Source: Vibrio qingdaonensis
GTDB lineage: Bacteria > Pseudomonadota > Gammaproteobacteria > Enterobacterales > Vibrionaceae
Length of the DNA: 64,000 nt
Reading direction: 5' to 3'
Assembly: GCF_026191675.1 (NCBI RefSeq)
Contig: NZ_JAKRRY010000011.1
Location: 62,001 to 126,000 of the forward strand
Shown: piece by piece, positions 9,639 through 18,829 of the stretch
How the letters are laid out: every line of letters starts with the position of its first letter
How positions within the stretch are numbered: the first letter of the stretch is position 1
Notes under the pieces: model-generated
Seen by the model: the letters and a program-made list of their open reading frames with translations, nothing else
Told to the model about the DNA's origin: nothing
The model's database searches: none
Program-made: the position numbers and the translations under genes

Positions 9639-9653
9639 ATCAGGCTATCATTC

Positions 9654-9689
9654 GTTACACATCAAACAGTACGGCGTTTGGTGTGTAAC
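9654..9689 (+). terminator. Inverted repeat after gabT
   Basis: GTTACACATCAAAC (9654-9667) pairs with GTTTGGTGTGTAAC (9676-9689), a 14-bp stem with one G-U type mismatch and an 8-base loop. There is no clear T-run after it. It sits 15 bases past the gabT stop, so it may terminate or stabilise the gabDT transcript. Confidence 0.45.
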
Positions 9690-9811
9690 CACTAGACCTT
9701 AGTCGTATGTCTATGTTTTTTATAACCATTGAGATCCAAGTCTCATCTATAAAGAAATATATCATCAATACTAATTAACTATATTAACTGATAAATCAAT
9801 ACTGAGCGTGC

Positions 9812-11593
9812 ATGTTAGAGCAATACATTCAGCTAGATGCTAACCATCACCTGACGCTACAAGACCAAATTAAATCAGGGATCACTCAAGCGATTGCTAA
9901 TGGTTTCATCAACGCGTCTGTACCCCTAACCTCATCTCGTAAACTGGCTCAAGATCTTAAAGTCTCCCGTAATACCGTTCTGCGTGTTTATGACCAACTC
10001 AGCGAAGATGGTTTTCTTATATCCAAAGAACGAAAAGGCTATTTTGTTAATCCAGATATCAGTGTATCGACGATTCCTAGAACACAGCCAGTCAAGCAAA
10101 CCATCGATTGGAACCACTACATACAAGTTAAACCATCATGGCATCAAGAAGCCCCTAGAGACCTGAAAAATTACCCCTACCTCTTTGTTCACGGAATGAT
10201 GGACCACTCATTATTTCCTGTGAACGAATGGCGAAAATGCAGTATTCAATCGCTCAACAAAACCAACAGTAGACAATGGACATCCAGCGACAACGATTAC
10301 GACGATCTGGTAGAGCAAATTCGAACTCGTGTGTTACCTCGCCGGGGCATTTATGTGCAATCTGACGAAATTATGGTCACTATCGGCAGCCAACAAAGCT
10401 TAAACCTTATTGCCAAGCTCCTGACGAGTGACACTTCAACTATCGGCATTGAAAATCCGGGGTACCCTGAAGCATGGGCACAATTTGAATCAAGGAAAGC
10501 GCGACTACAGCCGCTCGATGTGGATGGTCAAGGCTTAGTTATCGGCGAGCCATTGAACCAGTGCGATATTGTATACACAACGCCTAGCAATCAATTCCCT
10601 ACCACCGTACGGTTATCTTCGGAACGACGTAAAAAGCTTGTTGAGGCGTCTGAGCAGCACAATTTCCTAATTGTAGAAGATGACTTCGAACACGAGGTTT
10701 GCTTTATTGAAGAAAATACCTTTGCATTAAAAGGCGAGTATTCAAGCGAAAGAATTATCTATTTGTCTAGCTTTTCATCAACCATTGCTCCAGGACTTCG
10801 CATTGGGTTCATTGTCGCTGCACCAGAATTTATTAAAAGAGCAAAACATCTGCAACGCTTAAGTCATACCTACCCTCCGAAAAACAACTGCCACACGTTG
10901 GCGCTGTTCATCAGCCTCGGATATTATGATGCCTTAATGCAAAGACGGTTAAAAAAACTTCGCAGTAAATGGTTAACCATGGAAAAAGCATTAAACTACT
11001 ATTTCCCCCAATCCGGCGTCGTCCCATCCTTAGCTGGCACCTCTTTTTGGCTAAACTATGATGCGAGATTCGATGCCAATACACTTTATGAAAAGGCTGA
11101 ACAAATAGGGATTCTTATCAATCCTGGTGACCAGTACTACATTGAAGATGACAAAAAAAGCAGCTTTCGGTTGAGTTTCAGTTCTATTGAAGAAAGTGAC
11201 ATAAGAGAAGGCATTAGGCGTTTATCGGAAGTGGCGAGGAAAATACTACCGTTAGAACACATCGCTGATACTCAAGGTCAGCCGCTCTCTGGCTCTGAAA
11301 TAAGGAAACTATTCGACCATCACACGGTGCTGACTAGTGACTGCTTTAATATTCCATACCGCATTGAATTTCAACCGGATGGACGAATGCATGGCGTATC
11401 GGATAGGCCTAACGATGAAGATGAAGGTTACTGGTGGGTAGAAGGTAATACTATGTTTTATCAATGGAAAACATGGCAGTTTGCCGACATCCGTGAAGTC
11501 AGACTCGTCCTAGATGGACATCAACTAAAACGGTTCGATCGCAATGGATTTTGTGTCAATACTGGCAAAATATCGCCCTCTGAGGCTTGGTAA
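9812..11593 (+). CDS. MocR/GabR-family regulator without the PLP lysine and with an extra C-terminal domain
   Basis: A 593-residue protein. Residues about 10-80 form a GntR-type winged helix (SRKLAQDLKVSRNTVLRVYDQL). About 120-475 form an aminotransferase-like fold with typical MocR segments (TPSNQFPT, ERRKKLVEAS, IVEDDFEHE, APGLRIGF, FRLSFSSIEE). The family normally reads FSK before the APGLR segment and uses that lysine to bind PLP; here the codons at 10772-10780 read F-S-S, so Ser323 replaces it. About 110 residues after 480 exceed the usual 450-500 length and form a glycine/tryptophan-rich module (G-YWWVEG, FDRNGF) that I cannot name. Its place beside gabDT suggests it regulates them and the TRAP genes. 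Confidence 0.85.
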   Translation: MLEQYIQLDANHHLTLQDQIKSGITQAIANGFINASVPLTSSRKLAQDLKVSRNTVLRVYDQLSEDGFLISKERKGYFVNPDISVSTIPRTQPVKQTIDWNHYIQVKPSWHQEAPRDLKNYPYLFVHGMMDHSLFPVNEWRKCSIQSLNKTNSRQWTSSDNDYDDLVEQIRTRVLPRRGIYVQSDEIMVTIGSQQSLNLIAKLLTSDTSTIGIENPGYPEAWAQFESRKARLQPLDVDGQGLVIGEPLNQCDIVYTTPSNQFPTTVRLSSERRKKLVEASEQHNFLIVEDDFEHEVCFIEENTFALKGEYSSERIIYLSSFSSTIAPGLRIGFIVAAPEFIKRAKHLQRLSHTYPPKNNCHTLALFISLGYYDALMQRRLKKLRSKWLTMEKALNYYFPQSGVVPSLAGTSFWLNYDARFDANTLYEKAEQIGILINPGDQYYIEDDKKSSFRLSFSSIEESDIREGIRRLSEVARKILPLEHIADTQGQPLSGSEIRKLFDHHTVLTSDCFNIPYRIEFQPDGRMHGVSDRPNDEDEGYWWVEGNTMFYQWKTWQFADIREVRLVLDGHQLKRFDRNGFCVNTGKISPSEAW

Positions 11594-11769
11594 TATCAAC
11601 GAGCAAACTCGGACCCAACTCGACCTAATCAGAGCTTCCCCGCACTGTCTAATAAACACTGCGGTTACAAAAAGAAAACATATTTTTTGTAACGCACATT
11701 AATAACTCTTTGCACCAATGAACATTTATTCTTACTATGAAGATGTTGTACGCTGTATAAGGATATCCC

Positions 11770-12687
11770 ATGGCCAAAGACCTATTTTCTAATCTCGACC
11801 TCAATTTATTGCGTACCTTCATCATTTTGAATCAAGAGCGCAATATGAGAAAAGCCGCTGAACGACTATTTGTCTCCCAGCCAGCGGTGAGTAAAGCACT
11901 ACAGCGGCTCAGAGATCATTTTGGCGATGAGCTGTTTGTCAAAACCCATCATGGTTTACGAGCAACAGAAAAAGCCAATATCCTTGCCGAGTCTGTCAGT
12001 CCAATATTGGATGAACTCTCTCACGCAGTAAATCACTCCTCAGAGTTTGATCCGAGTGAACTAGATGGTTCGCTTAAAATCGCCATATCTCCCTTTTTTT
12101 TATCAGGGATTGCCAGTAAGTTATTTCAATCAATAAGAAAAGAAGCGCCAAACGTTCAGATCCAATTACTCAATTGGAACAAAACCACGCTACAAGATAT
12201 CGTGAATGATGACGTACAGCTTGGTCTCAATTACTCTATTGCTCATGCGCCAAAAGAGCTGGTACAAACTCAGCTAACCACCGATACTTTTCGCGCCTAT
12301 ATACGTAAAGATCACCCTTTTGATAAAGATGAGATTGAAATGCAAGATGGCGGAAAATTTGAAATCGCCACCCTGATTGCCGCGGATTGGAACTCCAATT
12401 TATCCAATACCGAGAAAATGCTCCTCATGAGAGGTATAGAGCCTAATGTCGTGTTTCGGTCTGAACTGCCTTCCGCTGTTATTGATGTGGTAAAAAACTC
12501 CGACATTCTCTTCCCTGCCTCGATGTTCCTTAACCTTGAAGAAAATTCCGGCTTACGCTCACTGCCAATCTTGTTTGGAAACGCAGGGGTGAATACCGAC
12601 ATCAATACCTTCTTCCACTATAAGAATAGAAATAATGCAACCACGCAGTGGTTACGTAAGAAATTACATCTAACACTGACTGCTTAA
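11770..12687 (+). CDS. LysR-family transcriptional regulator
   Basis: A 305-residue protein with an N-terminal LysR helix-turn-helix (DLNLLRTFIILNQERNMRKAAERLFVSQPAVSKALQRLRDHFGDELFVKTHHGL), followed by a two-lobe effector domain. The ATG follows AAGGATATCCC. It is transcribed toward the repeat lipoprotein gene but separated from it by a strong hairpin. The target genes and effector are unknown. Confidence 0.93.
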   Translation: MAKDLFSNLDLNLLRTFIILNQERNMRKAAERLFVSQPAVSKALQRLRDHFGDELFVKTHHGLRATEKANILAESVSPILDELSHAVNHSSEFDPSELDGSLKIAISPFFLSGIASKLFQSIRKEAPNVQIQLLNWNKTTLQDIVNDDVQLGLNYSIAHAPKELVQTQLTTDTFRAYIRKDHPFDKDEIEMQDGGKFEIATLIAADWNSNLSNTEKMLLMRGIEPNVVFRSELPSAVIDVVKNSDILFPASMFLNLEENSGLRSLPILFGNAGVNTDINTFFHYKNRNNATTQWLRKKLHLTLTA

Positions 12688-12694
12688 CCCCACA

Positions 12695-12727
12695 ATCTCA
12701 TTAATAACCCTCGGTTATTAATGAGAT
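12695..12727 (+). terminator. Long perfect hairpin after the LysR gene
   Basis: A 15-bp perfect stem (12695-12709 with 12713-12727) with a 3-base loop CTC begins eight bases after the LysR stop. It is followed by AT-rich sequence without a pure T-run. Likely terminator or transcript-end structure. Confidence 0.6.
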
Positions 12728-12884
12728 AATGTTTATTTATTAATAACTTAATGTTATTTCCCTAATGAAACCCTTTCATTAGTCTTCAATTAACCTCATC
12801 CATATACTTCTCTCCATCGGCTAGGAACGCCACTTCACAAGCATGAAGCGCACTTTTAGTTCCAACACATTTTGAGAGAAACCA

Positions 12885-14117
12885 ATGAAACTTAAACTTA
12901 TCAGCACACTTATCGCCGCCTCTTTTTTAGCGGGTTGTTCATCGAATGGTTCTAGCAACGATGGTGACACTGGACCAGCTCCACAAGATGGTATTGCTGA
13001 AGTCACAACCTATGAAGGTGACATTTTTAACGCAGCACTTATTCAAGGTGATGAAGGTGAGCATAATGCATTTGTCGCCGTTGATAACGAAGGAAGTGGT
13101 TACATCCACTTAAATGGTGAGACCTACTTCGTTGATAACGGTGATGTCACCGACAAGAATGGCGATGCGGTGGGCAGTGTTCAAGGCCAAGATGGCAACT
13201 ACATCTTCCATGGTAACAACGGTGGTGAGATTACCCTGACGAATGTTGACGGCCGACTAGTGGTTTCTGGCTACCAACCGCCTCGCCCTGATAATGAACT
13301 GCCAATTACCGACCCTGAATTTGATGGTGGAGTCCTTCCAACATACGGTGATATCTTAGAAGTTGGTGGTGCTATCATCATCCAAGGAGATGGCGACAAC
13401 AGCGCGATTATTCGTGCAGATGGTGAAGGTAACGCTATCATCGCAATCAACGACTACGACAATATGTACGTTGTGAAGGATGGTGAACTGATTAACGATA
13501 AAGGTGAGACTGTTGGACATATCCAACAAGACAATGGCCAATATACAGTCCGTCTCGACGATGGCACTGAGGTGGTATTTAGAAATGAGAATGGTCGTTT
13601 ATTTGCAGCAGTCATCGCTCGACCAAGCCCAGACAACGACCTGCCTAACGTAGACCCTGACTTTGATGGCGGAACACTCCCGACATACGGTGATATTTTA
13701 GAAATTGGTGGAGCGGTTATCATTCAAGGTGACGGAGACAATAATGCCATTATTCGTACCGATGGTGAAGGCAACGCTATCATCGCAGTCAACGATTACG
13801 ACAATATGTATATCGTAAAAGATGGCGCACTCATTGATGAACAAGGTAATACTATTGGGCACATACAGAGCGACAACGGTCAATATACTGTTCGCCTTGA
13901 TAACGGTACAGAGGTTGTATTTAGAAACGAAAATGGTCGACTGTTCGCAGCTGTAATCAATCAGCCAACCCCGGAAAGCTTTGACTTCAAAGGGGAACGC
14001 ATTAATTCAGTATCTCAAGAAACTATTGATGACGTGAAAAATAAGCTACGCAATCTATCTCAAGAGCAACGCCAACAAATCAAACAGGCGGTAAAAGACC
14101 GAGTAAACCGCTCGTAA
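12885..14117 (+). CDS. Outer-membrane-type lipoprotein with tandem beta-rich repeats
   Basis: A 410-residue protein. The signal peptide ends in the lipobox LAGC (C18) with Ser after it, which favours outer-membrane sorting. A Gly/Ser/Asp linker follows. Residues 135-248 and 249-about 358 are two close copies of a 114-residue unit (TYGDILE-GGA-IIQGDGDN, AII-NDYDNMY-VKDG, GQYTVRLD-GTEVVFRNENGRLFAAVI). Residues 41-133 are a diverged copy. The C-terminus (about 370-410) is a charged helix (SQEQRQQIKQAVKDRVNRS). The acidic glycine-rich repeats could bind calcium. I do not recognise the family. A strong terminator follows. Confidence 0.7.
   Translation: MKLKLISTLIAASFLAGCSSNGSSNDGDTGPAPQDGIAEVTTYEGDIFNAALIQGDEGEHNAFVAVDNEGSGYIHLNGETYFVDNGDVTDKNGDAVGSVQGQDGNYIFHGNNGGEITLTNVDGRLVVSGYQPPRPDNELPITDPEFDGGVLPTYGDILEVGGAIIIQGDGDNSAIIRADGEGNAIIAINDYDNMYVVKDGELINDKGETVGHIQQDNGQYTVRLDDGTEVVFRNENGRLFAAVIARPSPDNDLPNVDPDFDGGTLPTYGDILEIGGAVIIQGDGDNNAIIRTDGEGNAIIAVNDYDNMYIVKDGALIDEQGNTIGHIQSDNGQYTVRLDNGTEVVFRNENGRLFAAVINQPTPESFDFKGERINSVSQETIDDVKNKLRNLSQEQRQQIKQAVKDRVNRS
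13287..13960 (+). repeat. Two in-gene tandem repeats of about 342 bp
   Basis: 13287-13628 and 13629-about 13960 encode the near-identical 114-residue units of the lipoprotein. The DNA is clearly similar, although synonymous sites differ, so the duplication is not brand new. Copy-number variation between strains is possible. Confidence 0.75.
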
Positions 14118-14147
14118 ATACAAATAGAATAATGACTGTAAAAATCA

Positions 14148-14175
14148 AAGGAGCCGATTTCATCGGCTCCTTTTT
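14148..14175 (+). terminator. Intrinsic terminator after the repeat lipoprotein gene
   Basis: GGAGCCGAT (14150-14158), a 3-base loop TTC, then ATCGGCTCC (14162-14170) and TTTTT. This is a textbook rho-independent terminator. It ends only 13 bases before the next ATG on the same strand, leaving no room for a promoter between them. Confidence 0.88.
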
Positions 14176-14187
14176 GTTTGAGTAACG

Positions 14188-14856
14188 ATGATGAAAAAAC
14201 TAATTACCCTGTTATTTTTCCCTTTCTTTGTTCATGCGAACCATCATGAACTAGCTTATTACGAACCTTCTATGAGCCTACAAACATCAAAAGTTGGCAA
14301 CTCATGGGTGGGTACGGTTTCCGGAACCGTACAAGCGACAGAAGAGATCAATTTAGGCTTTGAACTGGACTCTACAGGCTATCTTGAGCTTGGCGCAGGT
14401 TATGGCATGCTGCTTGGTGAAACCTATACCGAGGCTTTCGTTAGCTATGGTCGCGCCGATATTGTCGATATCTACAACGTTGGCGTATTTGCTGGAAGAA
14501 TGTTGACCGATGATGTGTTGATTTTTGGTTCTACATCCTATGAATGGCGAAGAAATGTGATTGGGAAAATCCTAGACACAGGCGCATCCCCTCATCAAGA
14601 GTGGAAAACCAGCCTAGGGACCAGCTATACCCCGATAGACTGGCTGAACTTTAGCTATTCACTTAATCATGAAAGAATTATGTCATACACAGACTTAGAA
14701 CCTAATATCTTGCATGCTGACTTCACGTTAACCTTTAAGCCGAAATACATCGAACCATACGTCAAATATCGATATGGTCAGCACCGTGTTCGCCCTGGCG
14801 AACCAAGAACGACAGAAGGCAGCTATGAATTTGGTTTTAACTTCAACTTTAAATAA
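14188..14856 (+). CDS. Secreted barrel-like protein of unknown function
   Basis: A 222-residue protein with signal peptide (MMKKLITLLFFPFFVHA). The remainder alternates polar and aromatic residues (LELGAGYGML, YTEAFVSYGRADI, FDSYEW-type strands), and it ends in a strand finishing EFGFNFNFK with Phe near the terminus, as in outer-membrane beta-barrels. The start lies 13 bases after a terminator, so expression probably depends on read-through or a promoter inside the upstream gene. No specific family recognised. Confidence 0.65.
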   Translation: MMKKLITLLFFPFFVHANHHELAYYEPSMSLQTSKVGNSWVGTVSGTVQATEEINLGFELDSTGYLELGAGYGMLLGETYTEAFVSYGRADIVDIYNVGVFAGRMLTDDVLIFGSTSYEWRRNVIGKILDTGASPHQEWKTSLGTSYTPIDWLNFSYSLNHERIMSYTDLEPNILHADFTLTFKPKYIEPYVKYRYGQHRVRPGEPRTTEGSYEFGFNFNFK

Positions 14857-14964
14857 CTCCGATGCACTTGATTATCAACCTAGCGATGTTAACCATTTTA
14901 GTCATCATTCTTTCTGAGCTGGTTATCTTACTTAGTTACTTAGCTGCTTAGTTACCTAATTACT

Positions 14965-15001
14965 TAGTTGTTTAGTTGTTTAGTTGTTTAGTTGTTTAGT
15001 T
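14965..15001 (+). repeat. 8-bp tandem repeat (TAGTTGTT), about 4.5 copies
   Basis: TAGTTGTT repeats at 14965-14996 with a partial copy after it. It is preceded from about 14931 by degenerate relatives (TTAGTTACT, TAGCTGCT). It lies between the barrel-like gene and its terminator. Confidence 0.85.
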
Positions 15002-15025
15002 TCACACGTTTCATCGGTGACTCTC

Positions 15026-15054
15026 TCCCCTTAACGCACTATTTGTTAAGGGGA
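15026..15054 (+). terminator. Intrinsic terminator
   Basis: TCCCCTTAAC pairs with GTTAAGGGGA (10-bp perfect stem, 9-base loop), followed by TTTTT on the plus strand. It ends the 14188-14856 transcript, four bases before the stop codon of the converging yejF gene. Confidence 0.85.
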
Positions 15055-15058
15055 TTTT

Positions 15059-16693
15059 TCAAAACGACGACAACGAAACCAAGGTTTTGGTATAGTCATG
15101 CTGAGGCGCGGAAAACATCATTTGTGTGTCACCTTGTTCCACAATCTCACCATTTCTCATCACAATTGTGTAGTGACACAGCGATTTCACTACATTTAAA
15201 TCATGGCTAATAAACAAATACGTCAAGCCATGCTTAGTCTGCAATGACTTCAATAAGTCGAGCACTTGAGCTTGCACTGTGCGGTCTAATGAAGAGGTTG
15301 GCTCGTCCAGAAGAATAAACTCTGGTTTTAGAATGAGAGCCCTTGCGATAGCAATACGCTGTCGCTGCCCCCCCGAAAACTCGTTGGGGTAACGGTGGCG
15401 TGTGTCTGGGTCTAGATCGACCTCCTTCATCACATCACAAATCAGGCGGTCTAACTGCGCTTCGTCATGTTCAAAATGAACACGCAACCCTTCTCCTATC
15501 ACCTGAGCAACGGACATTCTAGGATTAAGCGCTGAGAACGGGTCTTGAAAGACCACCTGCATACGGCTTCGATAAGGTAACATTCCTTTTCTATCTAAGC
15601 GTTGAATGTCCTGCCCATCGAATTCAATTATCCCTTCACTTTGCACGAGTTTAAGTATCGCCATACCTGTTGTCGATTTACCAGAACCACTTTCGCCGAC
15701 CAAGCCAATGGAATGCCCTCTCTTGAGTTGAAATTGCATTTGCGTCACCGCCTTGACATGGTCCACGACTTTTTTGAATAGCCCCCCTTTTATCGGGAAC
15801 CACACTTTCAAATCATTGACCGACAGGAGTGTTTTCGCGTCAGGTTCAATTTCAACTGGCAGGCCTCTTGGATCTGAATCAATCAGTTTTTGGGTATAGG
15901 GATGTGACGGCGTAGTAAAGACTTGCCGACAAGGCCCAACTTCTACCAGTTCACCGTCTTTCATTACGGCGACTCGGTCCGCTATACGTCGTACAATACT
16001 CAGGTCATGAGTGATGAATAACATCGCCATACCAAGCTCTTGTTGCAGCTCCTTTAGTAAATCTAATATCTGGGCTTGTACTGATACATCCAAAGCCGTC
16101 GTCGGTTCATCGGCGATAAGTAATTCAGGTTCATTAATTAACGCCATCGCGATCATAACGCGTTGACGTTCCCCACCTGACAACTCATGAGGATAGGCCG
16201 AAATCTTACGCTCAGGAGACCGTATTCCCACCTTTTTTAACCACGACACGGCCAAAGCTTCCGCTTTGGTTGCTCTCATGCCGCGATGAATAGCCAATGT
16301 CTCCACCAGCTGTTTACCTATTTTGTGCAAAGGGTTCAAGGACACCATTGGTTCTTGAAAAATCATGCCAATTCGACCACCACGAATGCCGCGAAGTTGA
16401 CGAGCACTGCACGACAATATATCGATACCATCAAATGTAATCGTACCGTTTAGGTAATGGCTTGAACCTTTCGGCAGCAACTTGAGGACTGAATTGGCCG
16501 TGACGGACTTGCCGGAACCGCTTTCTCCTACGAGAGCTAAGGTTTCCCCTTTTTGAATGCTTAAGGAAACCTTATTCGTCACCTGCTCAACACTTTTACC
16601 ACGCCCAAAGCCAACGGAAAGATTGTCTATAACCAGTACGTGGCTTGGCTTCTCTTGTCTAACTTCTGTTGGGGCTGTATTGTCTTGGTTCAT
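15059..16693 (-). CDS. yejF: YejF-type peptide ABC transporter, double ATPase
   Basis: A 544-residue protein with two complete ABC ATPase domains in tandem. Each has a Walker A (GESGSGKS at both), signature motifs (LSGGERQR and FSGGQRQR), Walker B (LLIADEPT and FILLDEPT) and switch His. Fused double ATPases of this size are typical of YejF. With yejA, yejB and yejE upstream it forms a complete importer for short peptides; in E. coli this system also imports microcin C. Confidence 0.92.
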   Translation of the reverse strand: MNQDNTAPTEVRQEKPSHVLVIDNLSVGFGRGKSVEQVTNKVSLSIQKGETLALVGESGSGKSVTANSVLKLLPKGSSHYLNGTITFDGIDILSCSARQLRGIRGGRIGMIFQEPMVSLNPLHKIGKQLVETLAIHRGMRATKAEALAVSWLKKVGIRSPERKISAYPHELSGGERQRVMIAMALINEPELLIADEPTTALDVSVQAQILDLLKELQQELGMAMLFITHDLSIVRRIADRVAVMKDGELVEVGPCRQVFTTPSHPYTQKLIDSDPRGLPVEIEPDAKTLLSVNDLKVWFPIKGGLFKKVVDHVKAVTQMQFQLKRGHSIGLVGESGSGKSTTGMAILKLVQSEGIIEFDGQDIQRLDRKGMLPYRSRMQVVFQDPFSALNPRMSVAQVIGEGLRVHFEHDEAQLDRLICDVMKEVDLDPDTRHRYPNEFSGGQRQRIAIARALILKPEFILLDEPTSSLDRTVQAQVLDLLKSLQTKHGLTYLFISHDLNVVKSLCHYTIVMRNGEIVEQGDTQMMFSAPQHDYTKTLVSLSSF

Positions 16694-16708
16694 AATGAAA
16701 TCTCAGTA

Positions 16709-17731
16709 TTAGCCCTGTCGATGTGGGTCAAAGGCATCGCGAACGGCTTCGCCAGCAAACACCAATAGCGTCAGCATGATAGAAAGAACGGCAAACGCTG
16801 ACAGCCCAAGCCAAGGCGCTTGAAGGTTCGCTTTTCCTTGCGCCAACAGTTCACCTAATGACGGGGAACCCGCAGGTAGACCAAAGCCAAGAAAGTCCAA
16901 CGACGTTAAAGTCGTCACCGATCCAGATAAGATAAATGGCATCATAGTTAACGAAGCGACCATTGCATTGGGTAGCATGTGCCGCAACATAATGCGCTTA
17001 TCACTGACTCCCATGGCATGCGCTGCTTTTACATAGTCAAAATTGCGGCATCGCAAAAACTCAGCCCGCACGACCCCCACTAAACTCATCCAGCTAAACA
17101 GCACCATAATTCCCAGTAACCACCAAAAATTAGGCTCAACAAAGCTCGACAAGATAATCAATAAGAACAATGTTGGCATGCCCGACCAAACTTCAATAAA
17201 GCGCTGGCCGATTAAATCAATCCAACCGCCGTAATAGCCTTGCGTAGCACCTACTGCCACACCAATAACGCTCGACACTATGGTTAAAATAACACCAAAC
17301 AATACTGAGATACGAAAACCATAAATTATCCTCGCTAAGACATCCCGACCTTTATCATCGGTTCCCAACCAGTTGGCAGAATCGGGTGCCGACGGAACCG
17401 ATGCGACAATGTTGTAATTGATCGTATCGTAGCTAAAACGAATGAGTGGCCAAATTATGTAGCCATTTTCTTCAATAAGATCGCTGACATAAGGGTCGGT
17501 ATAGTCGGCTTCTGTTTCAAACTCACCACCAAACTCCGTTTCTGCGTATTGGCTAAATATTGGGTAGTACCATTGATTATCATACTCAACCAATAGCGGT
17601 TTATCGTTAGCAATAAACTCCGCAAATAGACTTAAAAAGAACAGTAGACAAAAGATCCATGTTGACCAGAAACCTCGTTTGTTGGCTTTGAAACGCTGCC
17701 ATCTTGCGTGAGTGAGCGGATTCGCTGCCAT
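16709..17731 (-). CDS. yejE: YejE-type peptide ABC transporter permease
   Basis: A 340-residue inner-membrane permease of the DppC type. It has one N-terminal membrane helix, a long periplasmic insert (about 50-120) as in YejE, and the EAA loop region (VKAAHAMGVSDKRIMLRHMLPNA). Its ATG directly abuts the yejB stop, indicating coupled translation. Confidence 0.92.
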   Translation of the reverse strand: MAANPLTHARWQRFKANKRGFWSTWIFCLLFFLSLFAEFIANDKPLLVEYDNQWYYPIFSQYAETEFGGEFETEADYTDPYVSDLIEENGYIIWPLIRFSYDTINYNIVASVPSAPDSANWLGTDDKGRDVLARIIYGFRISVLFGVILTIVSSVIGVAVGATQGYYGGWIDLIGQRFIEVWSGMPTLFLLIILSSFVEPNFWWLLGIMVLFSWMSLVGVVRAEFLRCRNFDYVKAAHAMGVSDKRIMLRHMLPNAMVASLTMMPFILSGSVTTLTSLDFLGFGLPAGSPSLGELLAQGKANLQAPWLGLSAFAVLSIMLTLLVFAGEAVRDAFDPHRQG

Positions 17732-18820
17732 CTATCGCGCCTCAAAATCAATACGTGGATCGACCCACATATAGGTTAAGTCAGAAATAATACTCAAAAT
17801 CAAACCTAAGAGCGTCATGATATATAAAGAGCTAAATACCACCGGGTAGTCTCGCTGAATGGTTGATTCAAAACCTAGCAATCCTATTCCTTCTAACGAG
17901 AACATAACCTCAATAAGCATTGAGCCCGTAAAGAAAATACTGATGAACGCACTTGGGAAGCCAGCAATGATAATCAGCATGGCGTTACGAAAAACATGCT
18001 TATAAAGAATGCTGTTTTCATCTAACCCTTTGGCTCGAGCAGTCACGACATATTGCTTGTTAATTTCATCTAAAAATGAATTCTTAGTCAGCATACTGAG
18101 TGTGGCAAATCCACCAATTACCATGGCAAGAATCGGCAAAGTTAAGTGCCAAAAGTAATCAATAATCTGTTGGTACCACGTCAACTGATCAAAATTGCTC
18201 GACACCAGCCCCCTCAATGGGAACCAACTGAAATAATTCCCGCTGGCGAATAGGATGATTAAGATGATAGCGAACAAGAAACCGGGAATCGCGTAACCGA
18301 TAATGATCATGGCACTGGACCAAATATCAAACCGAGAACCATGATGAATGGCTTTAAAGATGCCTAACGGTATCGAGATTAAGTAAATAATCAACGTACT
18401 CCACAATCCCAATGAAATGGAGACAGGAAGGCGGTCTTTAATTAAATCAATAACATTGCCACCACGAAACAGGCTTTCACCAAAATTAAACATGGCGTAA
18501 TTTTTCAGCATATCGAAATATCGCTCGTGGATAGGCTTATCAAAACCAAATTGCTTACGGATCGCTTCCACGACTTCTGGGTCTAAGCCACGCGACCCTT
18601 TATACCCAGTCGATACATCATCAGAACTAGTATCCAGTTCTACTTCCTTACCGCCACCACTAAAACGCTCCATTACACCTGAATTTAATCCCTGCATTTG
18701 AGCGATAGCTTGCTCTACCGGTCCACCAGGCGCGACCTGAATAATGAAGAAATTAATGGTGATGATTGCCCAAAGCGTTGGGATAACCAGCAATAGTCGC
18801 CGGAAAATATAGGCCGCCAT
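17732..18820 (-). CDS. yejB: YejB-type peptide ABC transporter permease
   Basis: A 362-residue DppB-type permease beginning [28 protein letters not shown]. It has the YejB-specific insertion after the first helix (about 40-85, [18 protein letters not shown]...) and an EAA loop ([23 protein letters not shown]). It is nine bases downstream of yejA. Confidence 0.92.
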   Translation of the reverse strand: MAAYIFRRLLLVIPTLWAIITINFFIIQVAPGGPVEQAIAQMQGLNSGVMERFSGGGKEVELDTSSDDVSTGYKGSRGLDPEVVEAIRKQFGFDKPIHERYFDMLKNYAMFNFGESLFRGGNVIDLIKDRLPVSISLGLWSTLIIYLISIPLGIFKAIHHGSRFDIWSSAMIIIGYAIPGFLFAIILIILFASGNYFSWFPLRGLVSSNFDQLTWYQQIIDYFWHLTLPILAMVIGGFATLSMLTKNSFLDEINKQYVVTARAKGLDENSILYKHVFRNAMLIIIAGFPSAFISIFFTGSMLIEVMFSLEGIGLLGFESTIQRDYPVVFSSLYIMTLLGLILSIISDLTYMWVDPRIDFEAR

Positions 18821-18829
18821 AATGTCCTC

